The notes below the pieces were generated by a model that saw nothing but the letters and a program-made list of their open reading frames with translations, did no database searches and was not told where the DNA came from. Position numbers and translations under genes: made by a program. This document shows positions 28,201 to 35,390 of a DNA stretch of 64,000 nucleotides, one piece after another. How positions within the stretch are numbered: the stretch's first letter is position 1; every line of letters begins with the position of its first letter. The DNA comes from Bacteroidota bacterium (GTDB lineage: Bacteria > Bacteroidota > Bacteroidia > Flavobacteriales > Schleiferiaceae), in contig QQUU01000027.1 of the NCBI GenBank assembly GCA_003385605.1, positions 1 to 64,000 on the forward strand, read 5' to 3'.

Positions 28201-28659
28201 TGGAGGAGTATATGGGAACATAACAGCACGAAGCAAGTAACCTTGGTTTGATGGTCCATTTGAAATCGATCCCGGACGGCAACAGCTGTTCCAAGTGAAG
28301 TACCATCCACCAGCCGGAGGTGTACCGGTTAGAGTAATATCTCCCGAACGGAAAACATACTTCTGCATTCTTCCTTGACCCGAGGTCGCTCCTGAACAAG
28401 AGGTGGTACCCGTGTAACATGCCGGTACTACATCCGTCGTGCTTACATAGTTACAAGTGATTGAAACACCTGCATTATTCGCTAAGGTTTGGGGTGTGGT
28501 TGAAATCGTAATACCACCACAATCGCGATAAACTACCAGGGTAAACTGGTATTTTCCGTTGGGTTTACACTTCCAGATAATCTCACCACCCAAAAGGTGT
28601 GAAGCATTCGCTTGAAACGCGAACAACCCGAGAGCTAGAGTGAGTAATAATTTCTTCAT
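25234..28659 (-). CDS. Secreted multi-domain surface protein with T9SS type B (gliding-associated) sorting domain
   Basis: About 1141 residues. A signal peptide (MKKLLLTLALGLFAFQANA) starts at the ATG at 28659; an upstream in-frame ATG at 28677 is also possible. The N-terminal 300 residues begin SHLLGGEIIWKC and are Cys-rich, a pattern seen in many large Bacteroidota surface proteins. The middle holds several fibronectin III-like repeats with Asp-Thr-rich edges. The last 90 residues (WFPTAFNPNSD, FIMDRWGQEVFRT, WDGKIGGKDAGMGVYTYYV) form the gliding motility-associated CTD that directs type IX secretion. Likely an exposed adhesin or scaffold; no enzymatic motif seen. Confidence 0.88.
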   Translation of the reverse strand: MKKLLLTLALGLFAFQANASHLLGGEIIWKCKPNGKYQFTLVVYRDCGGITISTTPQTLANNAGVSITCNYVSTTDVVPACYTGTTSCSGATSGQGRMQKYVFRSGDITLTGTPPAGGWYFTWNSCCRPGSISNGPSNQGYLLRAVMFPYTPPGSTTPLSAGTTGNPTCFDNSPNFLEDPQVISCTNVDVIYNNLGYDPDLDSLYYDWASPLQGSSWPGSSVTFSSGYSASSPLPSGTGSTPAAINGETGEITFKSAQAGSWATCVKIEEWRCGQKVGEIFRDIPIVTLGCTPPSGLCSSAFVDVEPTMDLTPDPNQLTPTVLNPVTNTAGDTIYYYTDAYPGDTIKFKISSSDPYPNPNCSSQNIEFSASGGNLSSASNYGNANNCLFNPPCATITSLNTGGVYTYPGINDVEFEWHIDCNHLFYQEYQCGNLKSEYSFYLRMQDDQCPLNRFTYKKVVVEVLNYMPRNVNVDNTCISQDPVTGAVTFDWVNDADTGFNFDYYIINHIDTMGNTTVVDTIYDWATQTYTHTSADPNAKNAYTIQTAGGCGLLTVPTDTIQNIRVGLQAFPPPPNSSIARLDWNRWKVSDTTISYDVWVEAPANSGQWTQLGTTTDTTWIDTVAFCGSWLNYQVRYNSTCESSLDSGFFSDKTAPSAVVFDSVTVAGGNLSALAWKSSSDSDVVYYVIYREDNSGFFVPIDSIPASDWATSMPWVYNLSNAENQSENFVVTAVDSCGNQSSVGNTIPSSSIHLQIGIDPCDGYARLRWGTYKTWTQTQPLEYNLYADITDPVGGTISGVLLKGGTLDTAFNHYGIINGYTYCYYVKAVDTTRTVTSTSNRVCNSSAVVQGSRVLYLGRASVNSQNGVDMYAYIDKDADVIDYQIQRADDEIGPYLTIGNVAKPALGPWEVKFVDYTADPMSRRYYYRISSRDSCGSLDTISNLATNILLNVEAVGNLTCALNWTPYRDFDGGVEEYEIYRSSDGGNSFNYVTSTLDTGFIDDIKPYSNSKGKFCYYIKAIAADGIIPWRDEFGMKFNARSNVACAVHKARLWFPTAFNPNSDVVENRVWKPQGVFARPDSYTLFIMDRWGQEVFRTTTIAEGWDGKIGGKDAGMGVYTYYVKYRSIEDVPIEERGNFTLLY

Positions 28660-28790
28660 AGTCTTTACGCCATACATAGAACTCCGAAAATAACGGATTT
28701 ATTCCACTTTTCGCACCTCAATTGCCATTGGTTTTCACCGAATGAGGGAACGACTTTATCTACTGATTAACAAGCAGTTGAAGGTTCTAA

Positions 28791-29084
28791 TTAACGCTTC
28801 GAGATTTTGTTGTGTGAAATATGACGCTGACGAGAACACTTGTGGCGACCGACTTCAAAGCCTCTTCGCGCGCGATGCTTGGTGCTCCTGCCCTGCACTC
28901 GGGCACGCCACATACGCCACGAACTGGCCTTCATTTGATGGCGCATCAGCGCTATAGTTTCGGCTTCAGATATGCCGAACTGGTCTTTAATCGCATCGAA
29001 AGGCGTACGATCCTCCCAAGCCATTTCCACGATTCGATCAATCTCTCGCTCGGTAAAATTCTTCGCTATTTTGGAACCTTTCAT
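28791..29084 (-). CDS. TIGR03643 family small DNA-binding-like protein
   Basis: 97 residues from the ATG at 29084. The block [18 protein letters not shown], then [18 protein letters not shown], and [15 protein letters not shown] is the TIGR03643 pattern: a helix-turn-helix-like core with a strongly basic tail ([18 protein letters not shown]). Function is unknown. I associate this family with DUF2256 and cryptochrome/photolyase genes in other bacteria (recollection, not a search). Here a DUF2256 gene starts only 17 bases away in the opposite direction. Confidence 0.82.
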   Translation of the reverse strand: MKGSKIAKNFTEREIDRIVEMAWEDRTPFDAIKDQFGISEAETIALMRHQMKASSWRMWRARVQGRSTKHRARRGFEVGRHKCSRQRHISHNKISKR

Positions 29085-29101
29085 CTGCCGGGTTGTTTTC
29101 A

Positions 29102-29248
29102 ATGTCTATGCACAAAAAACCTCATTTACCCGAAAAAGTTTGCGCCACGTGCGGAAGACCCTTCACATGGCGCAAAAAATGGGAAAAGAATTGGGAGAAT
29201 GTCAAATATTGCAGCAAGCGCTGCAACTCAAATCGACCCAAGTCCTAA
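29102..29248 (+). CDS. DUF2256 mini-protein (four-Cys zinc-ribbon-like)
   Basis: 48 codons plus stop if translation starts at the ATG at 29102; an in-frame second ATG at 29108 gives 46 residues. Counting from 29108, Cys12-x2-Cys15 and Cys35-x3-Cys39 form a metal-binding pair of knuckles around [12 protein letters not shown], which is the DUF2256 signature ([14 protein letters not shown] ... VKYCSKRC). Function is unknown. It lies back to back with the TIGR03643 gene, and its stop overlaps the stop of the convergent acyl-CoA dehydrogenase gene (29245). It is short enough to be missed by automatic annotation with a 60-residue cut-off. Confidence 0.85.
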   Translation: MSMHKKPHLPEKVCATCGRPFTWRKKWEKNWENVKYCSKRCNSNRPKS

Positions 29249-30396
29249 CGATATAAGTTTCTGGAAATCACAACTTTCTGTATCTCCGAGGTGCCCTCAC
29301 CGATGGTACAAAGCTTACAATCACGGTAGAACTTCTCTACTGGATAATCCTTCGTGTAACCGTAGCCTCCAAAGACTTGAACGGCCTCATTAGCCACTTC
29401 TGTAGATATTTCTGAAGCGTACAACTTACACATTGCACTTTCTTGGGTCATTGGCTTGCCTTCTTCCTTGAGCGCACCGGCATGGCGCGTCATCAACTCA
29501 GCACCATATACTTTGGTCGACATTTCCGCAAGCTTGAAGCTTACCCCCTGAAAGGCGCGAATTTTTCGGCCAAACTGCTGGCGCTCATCAGCATATTGAA
29601 TAGCTGCATTCATCGCTCCACGGGCGATACCCACGGAGAGTGCGGCAATTGAGATTCTACCGCCGTCCAGGATTTTCATCGATTGAATGAAGCCTTCACC
29701 CACTTCACCGAGGACGTTTTCTTTTGGCACACGGCAATTGTCAAAGAAGAGACATGCCGTTTCTGAGGCACGCATACCTAGTTTGTTTTCTTTCTGGCCA
29801 GCAGTAAATCCAGGTGTTCCTTTTTCTACGACAAAGGCTGTCATACCGTGGGAATCTCCTTTCTCTCCTGTTCTTGCAATGACCACCGCAATACTCGATG
29901 AAATCGCGTGCGTAATCCAGTTTTTTGAACCATTCAGCACATAGTGATCGCCATCAAGGACAGCCGTTGTATCCATACCGCCAGCATCAGAACCTGTACC
30001 GGTTTCTGTTAGACCCCAAGCACCAATCCACTCTGCAGTGGCCAATTTTGGGAGCCATTTGGCTTTCTGGGCTTCAGTACCAAATTGTAAAATATGTCCG
30101 GTACACAAGCTGTTGTGGGCAGCTACTGAAAGACCAATAGAACCGCAGACTTGTGCAATTTCATCAATGACGGTAATGTATTCTTGGTAACCCATCCCTG
30201 CGCCACCATACTCTTCTGGCACTAGGATTCCCATGAAACCAAGTTGACCCAGTTCTTTAAAAACGTCTACCGGAAAGTGTTGGCTTTCGTCCCACTCCAT
30301 AACGTGTGGGCGAATTTTCGATTCTGCGAAATCTTTGGCGGATTGGCGGATTAATTCGAGCGTTTCTAAGCGCTCATCACTCATGGTGATTCTCAT
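29245..30396 (-). CDS. Acyl-CoA dehydrogenase (short/medium-chain type)
   Basis: FAD-dependent alpha,beta-desaturation of acyl-CoA in fatty-acid or branched-chain degradation. 383 residues; a start four codons later (MSDERLE) is also possible. The ACAD signatures [17 protein letters not shown] and [19 protein letters not shown] are present, and the C-terminal [16 protein letters not shown] carries the catalytic glutamate position of the short-chain group. It is preceded by a terminator-like hairpin that separates it from ettA. Substrate chain length cannot be read from the sequence. Confidence 0.92.
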   Translation of the reverse strand: MRITMSDERLETLELIRQSAKDFAESKIRPHVMEWDESQHFPVDVFKELGQLGFMGILVPEEYGGAGMGYQEYITVIDEIAQVCGSIGLSVAAHNSLCTGHILQFGTEAQKAKWLPKLATAEWIGAWGLTETGTGSDAGGMDTTAVLDGDHYVLNGSKNWITHAISSSIAVVIARTGEKGDSHGMTAFVVEKGTPGFTAGQKENKLGMRASETACLFFDNCRVPKENVLGEVGEGFIQSMKILDGGRISIAALSVGIARGAMNAAIQYADERQQFGRKIRAFQGVSFKLAEMSTKVYGAELMTRHAGALKEEGKPMTQESAMCKLYASEISTEVANEAVQVFGGYGYTKDYPVEKFYRDCKLCTIGEGTSEIQKVVISRNLYR

Positions 30397-30436
30397 AGAT
30401 ATCTTCTGTTTGTTTTAGGCAATGGGAAGATAACAA

Positions 30437-30466
30437 GAAAGCCCGCAAATTGGTTTGCAGGCTTTC
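30437..30466 (-). terminator. Probable terminator downstream of ettA
   Basis: Imperfect hairpin GAAAGCC-C-GCAAA / TTTGC-A-GGCTTTC with a 4-base loop, 33 bases after the ettA stop. The minus-strand tail (TTGTTATC) is only weakly T-rich, so strength is uncertain. Confidence 0.6.
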
Positions 30467-30498
30467 AGAATTTTACTGGAATTTTTGAGAAGTCGCGT

Positions 30499-32190
30499 CT
30501 ATTTCATCAACTTCTTGTACTTGAATCTTGTTGGTTCTGTCTTGCCCAATCGCTTCAATTTATTTTGCTCGTATTCCGAGAACGTTCCCTCGAAAGGATA
30601 CACCTCTGAATCACCTTCAAACGCTAAAATGTGTGTACAAACACGGTCCAAGAACCAGCGGTCGTGCGAGATGATTACTGCACAACCTGCGAAATTTTCG
30701 AGAGCCTCTTCAAGAGCACGTAAGGTATTGACATCCAAATCGTTAGTTGGCTCATCCAAAAGCAATACATTACCACCTTCCTTGAGCGCCATGGCGAGGT
30801 GAAGTCGGTTTCGTTCCCCACCAGAAAGGACGCCTACTTTTTTGCTTTGGTCACCGCCTGCGAAATTGAATCGACTCAGATATGCGCGGGCGTTTACGCG
30901 CTGTCCACCAAGTAAAACTTCTTCAGTACCGTCCCCGATAACCTCAAAAATAGACTTCTCCGGATCCATTTTCTCGTGGTTCTGATCCACATATGAAATC
31001 TTCACTGTTTCACCCACATCGAACTGACCTGCATCCGGGGCCAATTGGTCCATGATCATCTTGAAAATAGTCGTCTTACCTGCACCGTTAGGTCCAATAA
31101 TACCGACAATTCCTGCAGGTGGTAGTTTGAAGTTTAGATCGTCGTAGAGCAACTTTTCTCCGAAGGCTTTTTTCACACCTTGCGCCTCAATCACATTCGT
31201 ACCCAAACGCGGTCCCGCTGGAATAAAGATCTCAAGCTTGCTCTCCTTCTCCTTTTCCTCTTGAGAAAGCAGGTTTTCGTAATTGCTCAAACGTGCCTTG
31301 TTCTTGCTTTGGCGACCTTTAGGATTCATTCGAACCCACTCCAACTCTCGTTCGAGCGTTTTGCGACGCTTGGAAGCTTGTTTCTCTTCTTGAGCCAAAC
31401 GCTTGGTCTTCTGGTCCAACCACGAAGAGTAATTTCCTTTCCATGGAATGCCTTCGCCGCGGTCGAGCTCAAGAATCCAACCAGCTACATTGTCCAAGAA
31501 GTAACGGTCGTGAGTAACTGCAATGACAGTCCCCTTATACTGCTGCAAGTGCTGCTCTAGCCACAAGATACTTTCGGCATCAAGGTGGTTGGTAGGCTCA
31601 TCAAGGAGCAATACATCCGGTTGTTGGATAAGCAGCCTACAAAGAGCGACACGACGGGCCTCACCCCCACTAAGGTGATCCACAAGTTGGTCCGAAGGCG
31701 GACAGTTTAGTGCATCCATTGCCCTGTTCAACATCGTATCTAGCTCCCATGCATTGGTTGCATCAATCTTATCCTGAAGTTCTGCCTGCTTGGCCATGAG
31801 CTCTTCCATCTTATCAGGATTCTCATAAACCTCAGGAAGACCAAACATGTCGTTGATCTTGTTGTATTCGTCAAGAACTGCCACCGTTTCTGCAGCGCCT
31901 TCTTTTACGATATCCATCACTGTTTTTCCGGCTTCGAGCTGCGGCTCTTGTTCGAGGTACCCCACAGAATATCCCGGTGCAAAAACAACATCGCCTTGGT
32001 AGCTCTTGTCCACTCCGGCAATGATTTTCAAAAGAGTTGATTTACCCGAGCCGTTTAAACCTAAGATGCCTATTTTGGCTCCATAGAAGAAAGAGAGATA
32101 GATATCTTTGATGATGGCCTTGTTATTGTGTGGTAAGACTTTGCTCACCTTGGACATCGAAAAAATGACTTTTTTACCGTCGTCAGACAT
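30499..32190 (-). CDS. ettA: ABC-F protein EttA (energy-dependent translational throttle)
   Basis: 563 residues with two ABC domains in one chain and no membrane part. Walker A motifs are GLNGSGKST (44-52) and GPNGAGKTT in the second half; the signatures LSGGEARR and LSGGERNR follow. The linker between domains and the EttA-type N terminus (MSDDGKKVIFSM) point to EttA rather than Uup or YbiT. It binds the ribosomal E site and gates early elongation according to ATP/ADP. Its ATG overlaps the ATG of the divergent gene at 32189 (CATG), so its promoter must lie inside that gene. Confidence 0.92.
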   Translation of the reverse strand: MSDDGKKVIFSMSKVSKVLPHNNKAIIKDIYLSFFYGAKIGILGLNGSGKSTLLKIIAGVDKSYQGDVVFAPGYSVGYLEQEPQLEAGKTVMDIVKEGAAETVAVLDEYNKINDMFGLPEVYENPDKMEELMAKQAELQDKIDATNAWELDTMLNRAMDALNCPPSDQLVDHLSGGEARRVALCRLLIQQPDVLLLDEPTNHLDAESILWLEQHLQQYKGTVIAVTHDRYFLDNVAGWILELDRGEGIPWKGNYSSWLDQKTKRLAQEEKQASKRRKTLERELEWVRMNPKGRQSKNKARLSNYENLLSQEEKEKESKLEIFIPAGPRLGTNVIEAQGVKKAFGEKLLYDDLNFKLPPAGIVGIIGPNGAGKTTIFKMIMDQLAPDAGQFDVGETVKISYVDQNHEKMDPEKSIFEVIGDGTEEVLLGGQRVNARAYLSRFNFAGGDQSKKVGVLSGGERNRLHLAMALKEGGNVLLLDEPTNDLDVNTLRALEEALENFAGCAVIISHDRWFLDRVCTHILAFEGDSEVYPFEGTFSEYEQNKLKRLGKTEPTRFKYKKLMK

Positions 32191-32953
32191 GATTTATAGC
32201 GTTAAGCGTTTATTTAAAATTGCATTGATCGTTGGGCTACTGCTCTGTAGCAGTACAAGCGCCTTGGCTCAAAGTTACATATTGAAAGGGACTGTTGTCG
32301 ATAGAGATTCATCTTTTGCACTGCCAAATTCCTATGTGGTGAACAATAAGACCTTTGCAGGCACCGTTACAAACGGGATTGGATACTTCGAAATCTCAGT
32401 AGCTCAAGGTGATACAATTGTCTTTTCGAACGTCGGATACCAATTCAAATACCTCGCCATTGATTCTGTGGTGGTTTCTAAAATCAAGGAGGAAAGGCTG
32501 ATAAAATTGGTCCCTAAAAATTTCCTCTTGGATGAAGTCAGTATTTACGCCATAACCTCAAACAACCCTCGGACTATGCCCCAGGCAAAACCGCGGGTAC
32601 CGAGCAATGCCGATATTAGAATTCCTGAGTCTGTAGCTCCTACCCTAGCCAATCCACTGGATTTATTGTATTACAGCTTTGGTAAGCGACCACGACAATT
32701 GGCCGCACTTCGCAAACTACAACAGGAGGATTACTACCGTCGTAAGCTTGAAGAAGGCAGTAACAGGGAAATTTTGGAAGAATTGACCGGTATTCCAAAG
32801 GCGGAGATGGAGGCCTTCATGTTTTATTGCAAGTATTCAGACGCAGAGATACGCACTTTTAATGACTACCAATTCTTGGTTTCACTACTCGATTGCTACG
32901 AGTTGTACGAAAGAGAAAAGGAGCGTCAAGAAGCAACAAAAAACTATAAATAA
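32189..32953 (+). CDS. Exported CarboxypepD_reg-like protein
   Basis: 254 residues: signal peptide (MIYSVKRLFKIALIVGLLLCSSTSALAQ), then a carboxypeptidase-regulatory-like beta-sandwich (YILKGTVVDRDSSFALPNSYVV ... GTVTNGIGYFEISVAQGDTIVFSNVGYQ, about residues 30-105), then a helical, charged C-terminal half. No enzymatic motif is seen. Such proteins in Bacteroidota are periplasmic or outer-membrane-associated with unknown roles. The ATG overlaps the divergent ettA ATG. It overlaps the following methyltransferase by one base (TAATG). Confidence 0.78.
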   Translation: MIYSVKRLFKIALIVGLLLCSSTSALAQSYILKGTVVDRDSSFALPNSYVVNNKTFAGTVTNGIGYFEISVAQGDTIVFSNVGYQFKYLAIDSVVVSKIKEERLIKLVPKNFLLDEVSIYAITSNNPRTMPQAKPRVPSNADIRIPESVAPTLANPLDLLYYSFGKRPRQLAALRKLQQEDYYRRKLEEGSNREILEELTGIPKAEMEAFMFYCKYSDAEIRTFNDYQFLVSLLDCYELYEREKERQEATKNYK

Positions 32954-33759
32954 TGGGGGAATTTGAAGCTTATAAAGTCGCCAATAAAGCCCTGTGGGAC
33001 CATTGGGCATCCTTACACCCCAGTAGTGCGTTCTATGATAATGCGTCTTTCGTTGAACATCAGATGGCGCTGAATGCCATTGAATTGGACTTACTTCATG
33101 ATATCAAGGGAAAGGATGTACTTCATCTGCAGTGTCACTTTGGCCAGGATACCATCAGCTTGAAAACACTTGGAGCAAAGAGCATCACCGGATTAGATTT
33201 CAGCGGTCAAGCGATCTCACAAGCACAGCAACTTGCCAAGGGGTGCAACGTAGATGCTACGTTTATTCAACGAGATGCTCTCGATGTTGATCCGTCTCGA
33301 GCTGGTGCTTATGATTTTGTATTTGCTTCCTATGGTGTCGTAGGTTGGCACCCAGATGCCAAGGCATGGATGGATGCCGCTTTTCATTATCTAAAGCCAG
33401 GAGGCAAACTGCTATTGGTTGATTTCCATCCGGTACTTTGGATTTTGGACGAGGATTTCAAGGAAGTGAAATATCCCTACTTCAATACCGGTGTGATTAA
33501 AGAAGAGCGCGAAGGGAGCTATGCGTCGCCAGAGGCAGAAAAAATGGTGAATTATACCTGGAACCACAGTATTAGCGATCTCGTAAAACCCATCGTGGAC
33601 CATCCGGATAGATCCATGATATTCTTCAATGAATACGACTGGAGTCCTTATGAAATATTCGAAGCTACTGAGCGTATCCCGGGTCGATACCAAATCAAAG
33701 GCAAGGAAGGAATGTTCCCGCTGGTCTATGCCATTAAAGCCGAGAAGAAAAAAGTTTGA
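32953..33759 (+). CDS. Class I SAM-dependent methyltransferase
   Basis: 268 residues, cytosolic. Motif I is the variant VLHLQCHFGQDTISL (about residues 54-68), followed by ITGLDFSGQAISQA (motif II region) and the post-I FVFASYGVVGW and LKPGGKLLLVDFHPVLW segments. This variant subfamily is common in Bacteroidota; its substrate is unknown. It is co-transcribed with the CarboxypepD_reg-like gene (TAATG overlap) and ends 11 bases before a strong bidirectional terminator. Confidence 0.82.
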   Translation: MGEFEAYKVANKALWDHWASLHPSSAFYDNASFVEHQMALNAIELDLLHDIKGKDVLHLQCHFGQDTISLKTLGAKSITGLDFSGQAISQAQQLAKGCNVDATFIQRDALDVDPSRAGAYDFVFASYGVVGWHPDAKAWMDAAFHYLKPGGKLLLVDFHPVLWILDEDFKEVKYPYFNTGVIKEEREGSYASPEAEKMVNYTWNHSISDLVKPIVDHPDRSMIFFNEYDWSPYEIFEATERIPGRYQIKGKEGMFPLVYAIKAEKKKV

Positions 33760-33764
33760 TGCAT

Positions 33765-33792
33765 AAAAAAGCCGCGCAGAGCGCGGCTTTTT
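33765..33792. terminator. Bidirectional terminator between methyltransferase and desaturase genes
   Basis: 7-bp stem GCCGCGC/GCGCGGC (33771-33777 with 33781-33787) with a 3-base loop, flanked by an A run on the left and a T run on the right. It can terminate both the plus-strand methyltransferase and the minus-strand desaturase transcripts. Confidence 0.85.
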
Positions 33793-33797
33793 AATTC

Positions 33798-34355
33798 TTA
33801 ACCATCGATACGATCGGTAGTGTAAATATTTACTCGAGCTAGAATGGCTTCGATCGTAAACCAAAAACGAATACGATCTAAAAATGGATTTAACCAAGGT
33901 GTATAAGTGCAATATGCACGAGTCTCTGGCTTCGTGTGGTGTCTAGCGTGATTGTGAGGACGCTGAATAACGCCTACTTTCTGCAGCCAATTCACTACTG
34001 CAGGTTTTTCATTGGGAAACATGTGTGCCCATTGGTGAACGATATTTGCATTCCCCCCAAGAATAGCTACAAACCACCATCTCCAGCTCACAGCGCCTGT
34101 GATTAAATAAACGGCCAATAGCATAAGTGCGACTCCAACCCAGGTACTTTTACAGAGGTACCAGTAACTCCGAGTGGTCATTTTACGGGGATTTTCATGG
34201 TGCCAAGTATTGATTTCAATAACGGCTTTGCCCACAACGGGCATATCCTCTCTACCGTAGCGATCCATCCAAAAATGTACAACTCCAGTTACAAAATCGA
34301 GCAAGAAGTAAAGTCCTACTACTTGAATGGCGACGGTCAATATGGATTCTAACAT
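33798..34355 (-). CDS. CarF/TMEM189-type lipid desaturase (plasmanylethanolamine desaturase family)
   Basis: 185 residues, about four membrane helices. The histidine pattern matches the lipid-desaturase (Kua/TMEM189/CarF) family: DFVTGVVHFWMD with His27 and Asp31, WHHENP (His52-His53), VHQWAH (His107, His111), and HNHARHH (His134, 136, 139, 140) before TRAYCTYTPWLNPFLD. Family members insert the vinyl-ether double bond that makes plasmalogens; Myxococcus CarF is needed for singlet-oxygen-triggered carotenoid synthesis. A soluble FADS or sterol-desaturase identity fits less well because of the motif spacing. It stands alone between a terminator and an inverted repeat that touches its ATG. Family assignment is strong; plasmalogen production here is inferred. 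Confidence 0.85.
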   Translation of the reverse strand: MLESILTVAIQVVGLYFLLDFVTGVVHFWMDRYGREDMPVVGKAVIEINTWHHENPRKMTTRSYWYLCKSTWVGVALMLLAVYLITGAVSWRWWFVAILGGNANIVHQWAHMFPNEKPAVVNWLQKVGVIQRPHNHARHHTKPETRAYCTYTPWLNPFLDRIRFWFTIEAILARVNIYTTDRIDG

Positions 34356-34381
34356 ACCTAATAGTGTTTAGCTTATTAGGT
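34356..34381. promoter_or_regulatory. Inverted repeat abutting the CarF-like start codon
   Basis: Perfect 8-bp arms ACCTAATA (34356-34363) and TATTAGGT (34374-34381) with a 10-base spacer. The first arm touches the desaturase ATG. It could be a dimeric repressor site or a 5'UTR hairpin covering the ribosome entry region. Arm length and position argue against chance, but nothing more is known. Confidence 0.5.
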
Positions 34382-34534
34382 TAAAGGTCCCTCTCAAGAT
34401 AAACGAAATCCTTGAAAAAAATCTCATATCGCGTAAATATCCCATGCTCAGACCAGTAGCAGTTATAACTTTTGCACCGTAGTTTCATATTTGACTCAAA
34501 TTGAATCATAATGATCAACCTGACAATTTTTTAA

Positions 34535-34576
34535 GTACTTTGTATTGCATAGTACCTATTTATACATATATCTTTG
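34535..34576 (+). promoter_or_regulatory. Promoter with embedded candidate operator for the lipoprotein-PadR-PspC operon
   Basis: A TTG (34545-34547), a 21-base spacer and TATCTTTG (34569-34576, exact TAnnTTTG) form a good Bacteroidota promoter 24 bases before the first ATG. The -33 element lies inside an inverted repeat GTACT-N11-AGTAC (34535-34555), well placed for repression, perhaps by the operon's own PadR protein. Confidence 0.6.
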
Positions 34577-34600
34577 TATTAAACTTAAAATCCCTACTCA

Positions 34601-35062
34601 ATGAAACGAATACTATTGTTTGCCCTGTTCCTCCCTTTTATGGCTTGTTCACAGCCCAAAGGCAAAGCCGACGAACTTTACGAGAAATACGATCCAAAAC
34701 CCTACGTCAGCGGGTTTAGCTTTGGCGGCTCTCTATTAAGTGCACTTCCAATAGACATCGACTTTACAACTTCAGGAGATTTAGAAAAAACACTCAATGG
34801 TGAAATAAAGCGTATACAGTGGCTCAAGGTAAATGACGACCGATACCTCGCAGAAGTCACTAAAGACTGGGAACGATTCTTAAAACGAACTGGCTATCAC
34901 CGCGTAGCATTTGACAATGACGATGAAGAAAATTACGTCTACATCAGAGGAAGCAGGACACGCTTCGATGAAGCTCATTTTCTAATCAAAGAAGAAAATA
35001 TGACTATGCTCCTTACGGTGTATGGAGACTTCACGCTAAATAAGAAGCTGCATGAAGATTGA
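34601..35062 (+). CDS. Small lipoprotein (DUF4252-like, tentative)
   Basis: 153 residues with signal and lipobox PFMACS (Cys at about residue 16). The rest is a soluble alpha/beta domain ending in NMTMLLTVYGDFTLNK. It recalls DUF4252 lipoproteins by size and the late strand pattern, but I would not insist on it. First gene of an operon with a PadR regulator (11-base overlap) and a PspC membrane protein, which suggests an envelope-stress function. Confidence 0.65.
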   Translation: MKRILLFALFLPFMACSQPKGKADELYEKYDPKPYVSGFSFGGSLLSALPIDIDFTTSGDLEKTLNGEIKRIQWLKVNDDRYLAEVTKDWERFLKRTGYHRVAFDNDDEENYVYIRGSRTRFDEAHFLIKEENMTMLLTVYGDFTLNKKLHED

Positions 35063-35390
35063 TAATACAAAAGCGCAGATGCGTAAGGGCATCTTAGAAT
35101 ACTGCATTTTAGGTATTCTAGATTCCTCAGATGCATACGCTTCCGACATCATAGACCAACTAAAGGAGGCCAAACTCATTGTAGTTGAGGGAACCTTGTA
35201 TCCACTCTTGACTCGATTGAAAAATGCAGGCCTGTTGGAATACCGATGGGAAGAGAGCTCTTCAGGACCTCCACGTAAATATTACTCTTTGTCCGATTCA
35301 GGGCGTGCCTTTCAAAAAGAACTAAAAATGACTTGGGAGGAGCTTCAAAGCGCAGTAACCATATTAACCACCAGACCTAATCAATCATGA
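35052..35390 (+). CDS. PadR-family transcriptional regulator
   Basis: 112-residue winged-helix protein. The N-terminal helix and wing pattern EYCILGILDSSDAYASDIIDQL ... VEGTLYPLLTRLKNAGLLEYRW followed by GPPRKYYSLSDSGR is diagnostic of PadR. It overlaps the lipoprotein gene by 11 bases and the PspC gene by 4 (ATGA). It probably controls this operon through the inverted repeat at 34535-34555 (inference). Confidence 0.92.
   Translation: MKIDNTKAQMRKGILEYCILGILDSSDAYASDIIDQLKEAKLIVVEGTLYPLLTRLKNAGLLEYRWEESSSGPPRKYYSLSDSGRAFQKELKMTWEELQSAVTILTTRPNQS

Noticed and set aside
28821-29393. A 190-codon open frame on the plus strand
   Set aside because: It runs antisense through the TIGR03643 gene and into the end of the acyl-CoA dehydrogenase gene in the wrong frame; its product has no family pattern, whereas both overlapped genes do.
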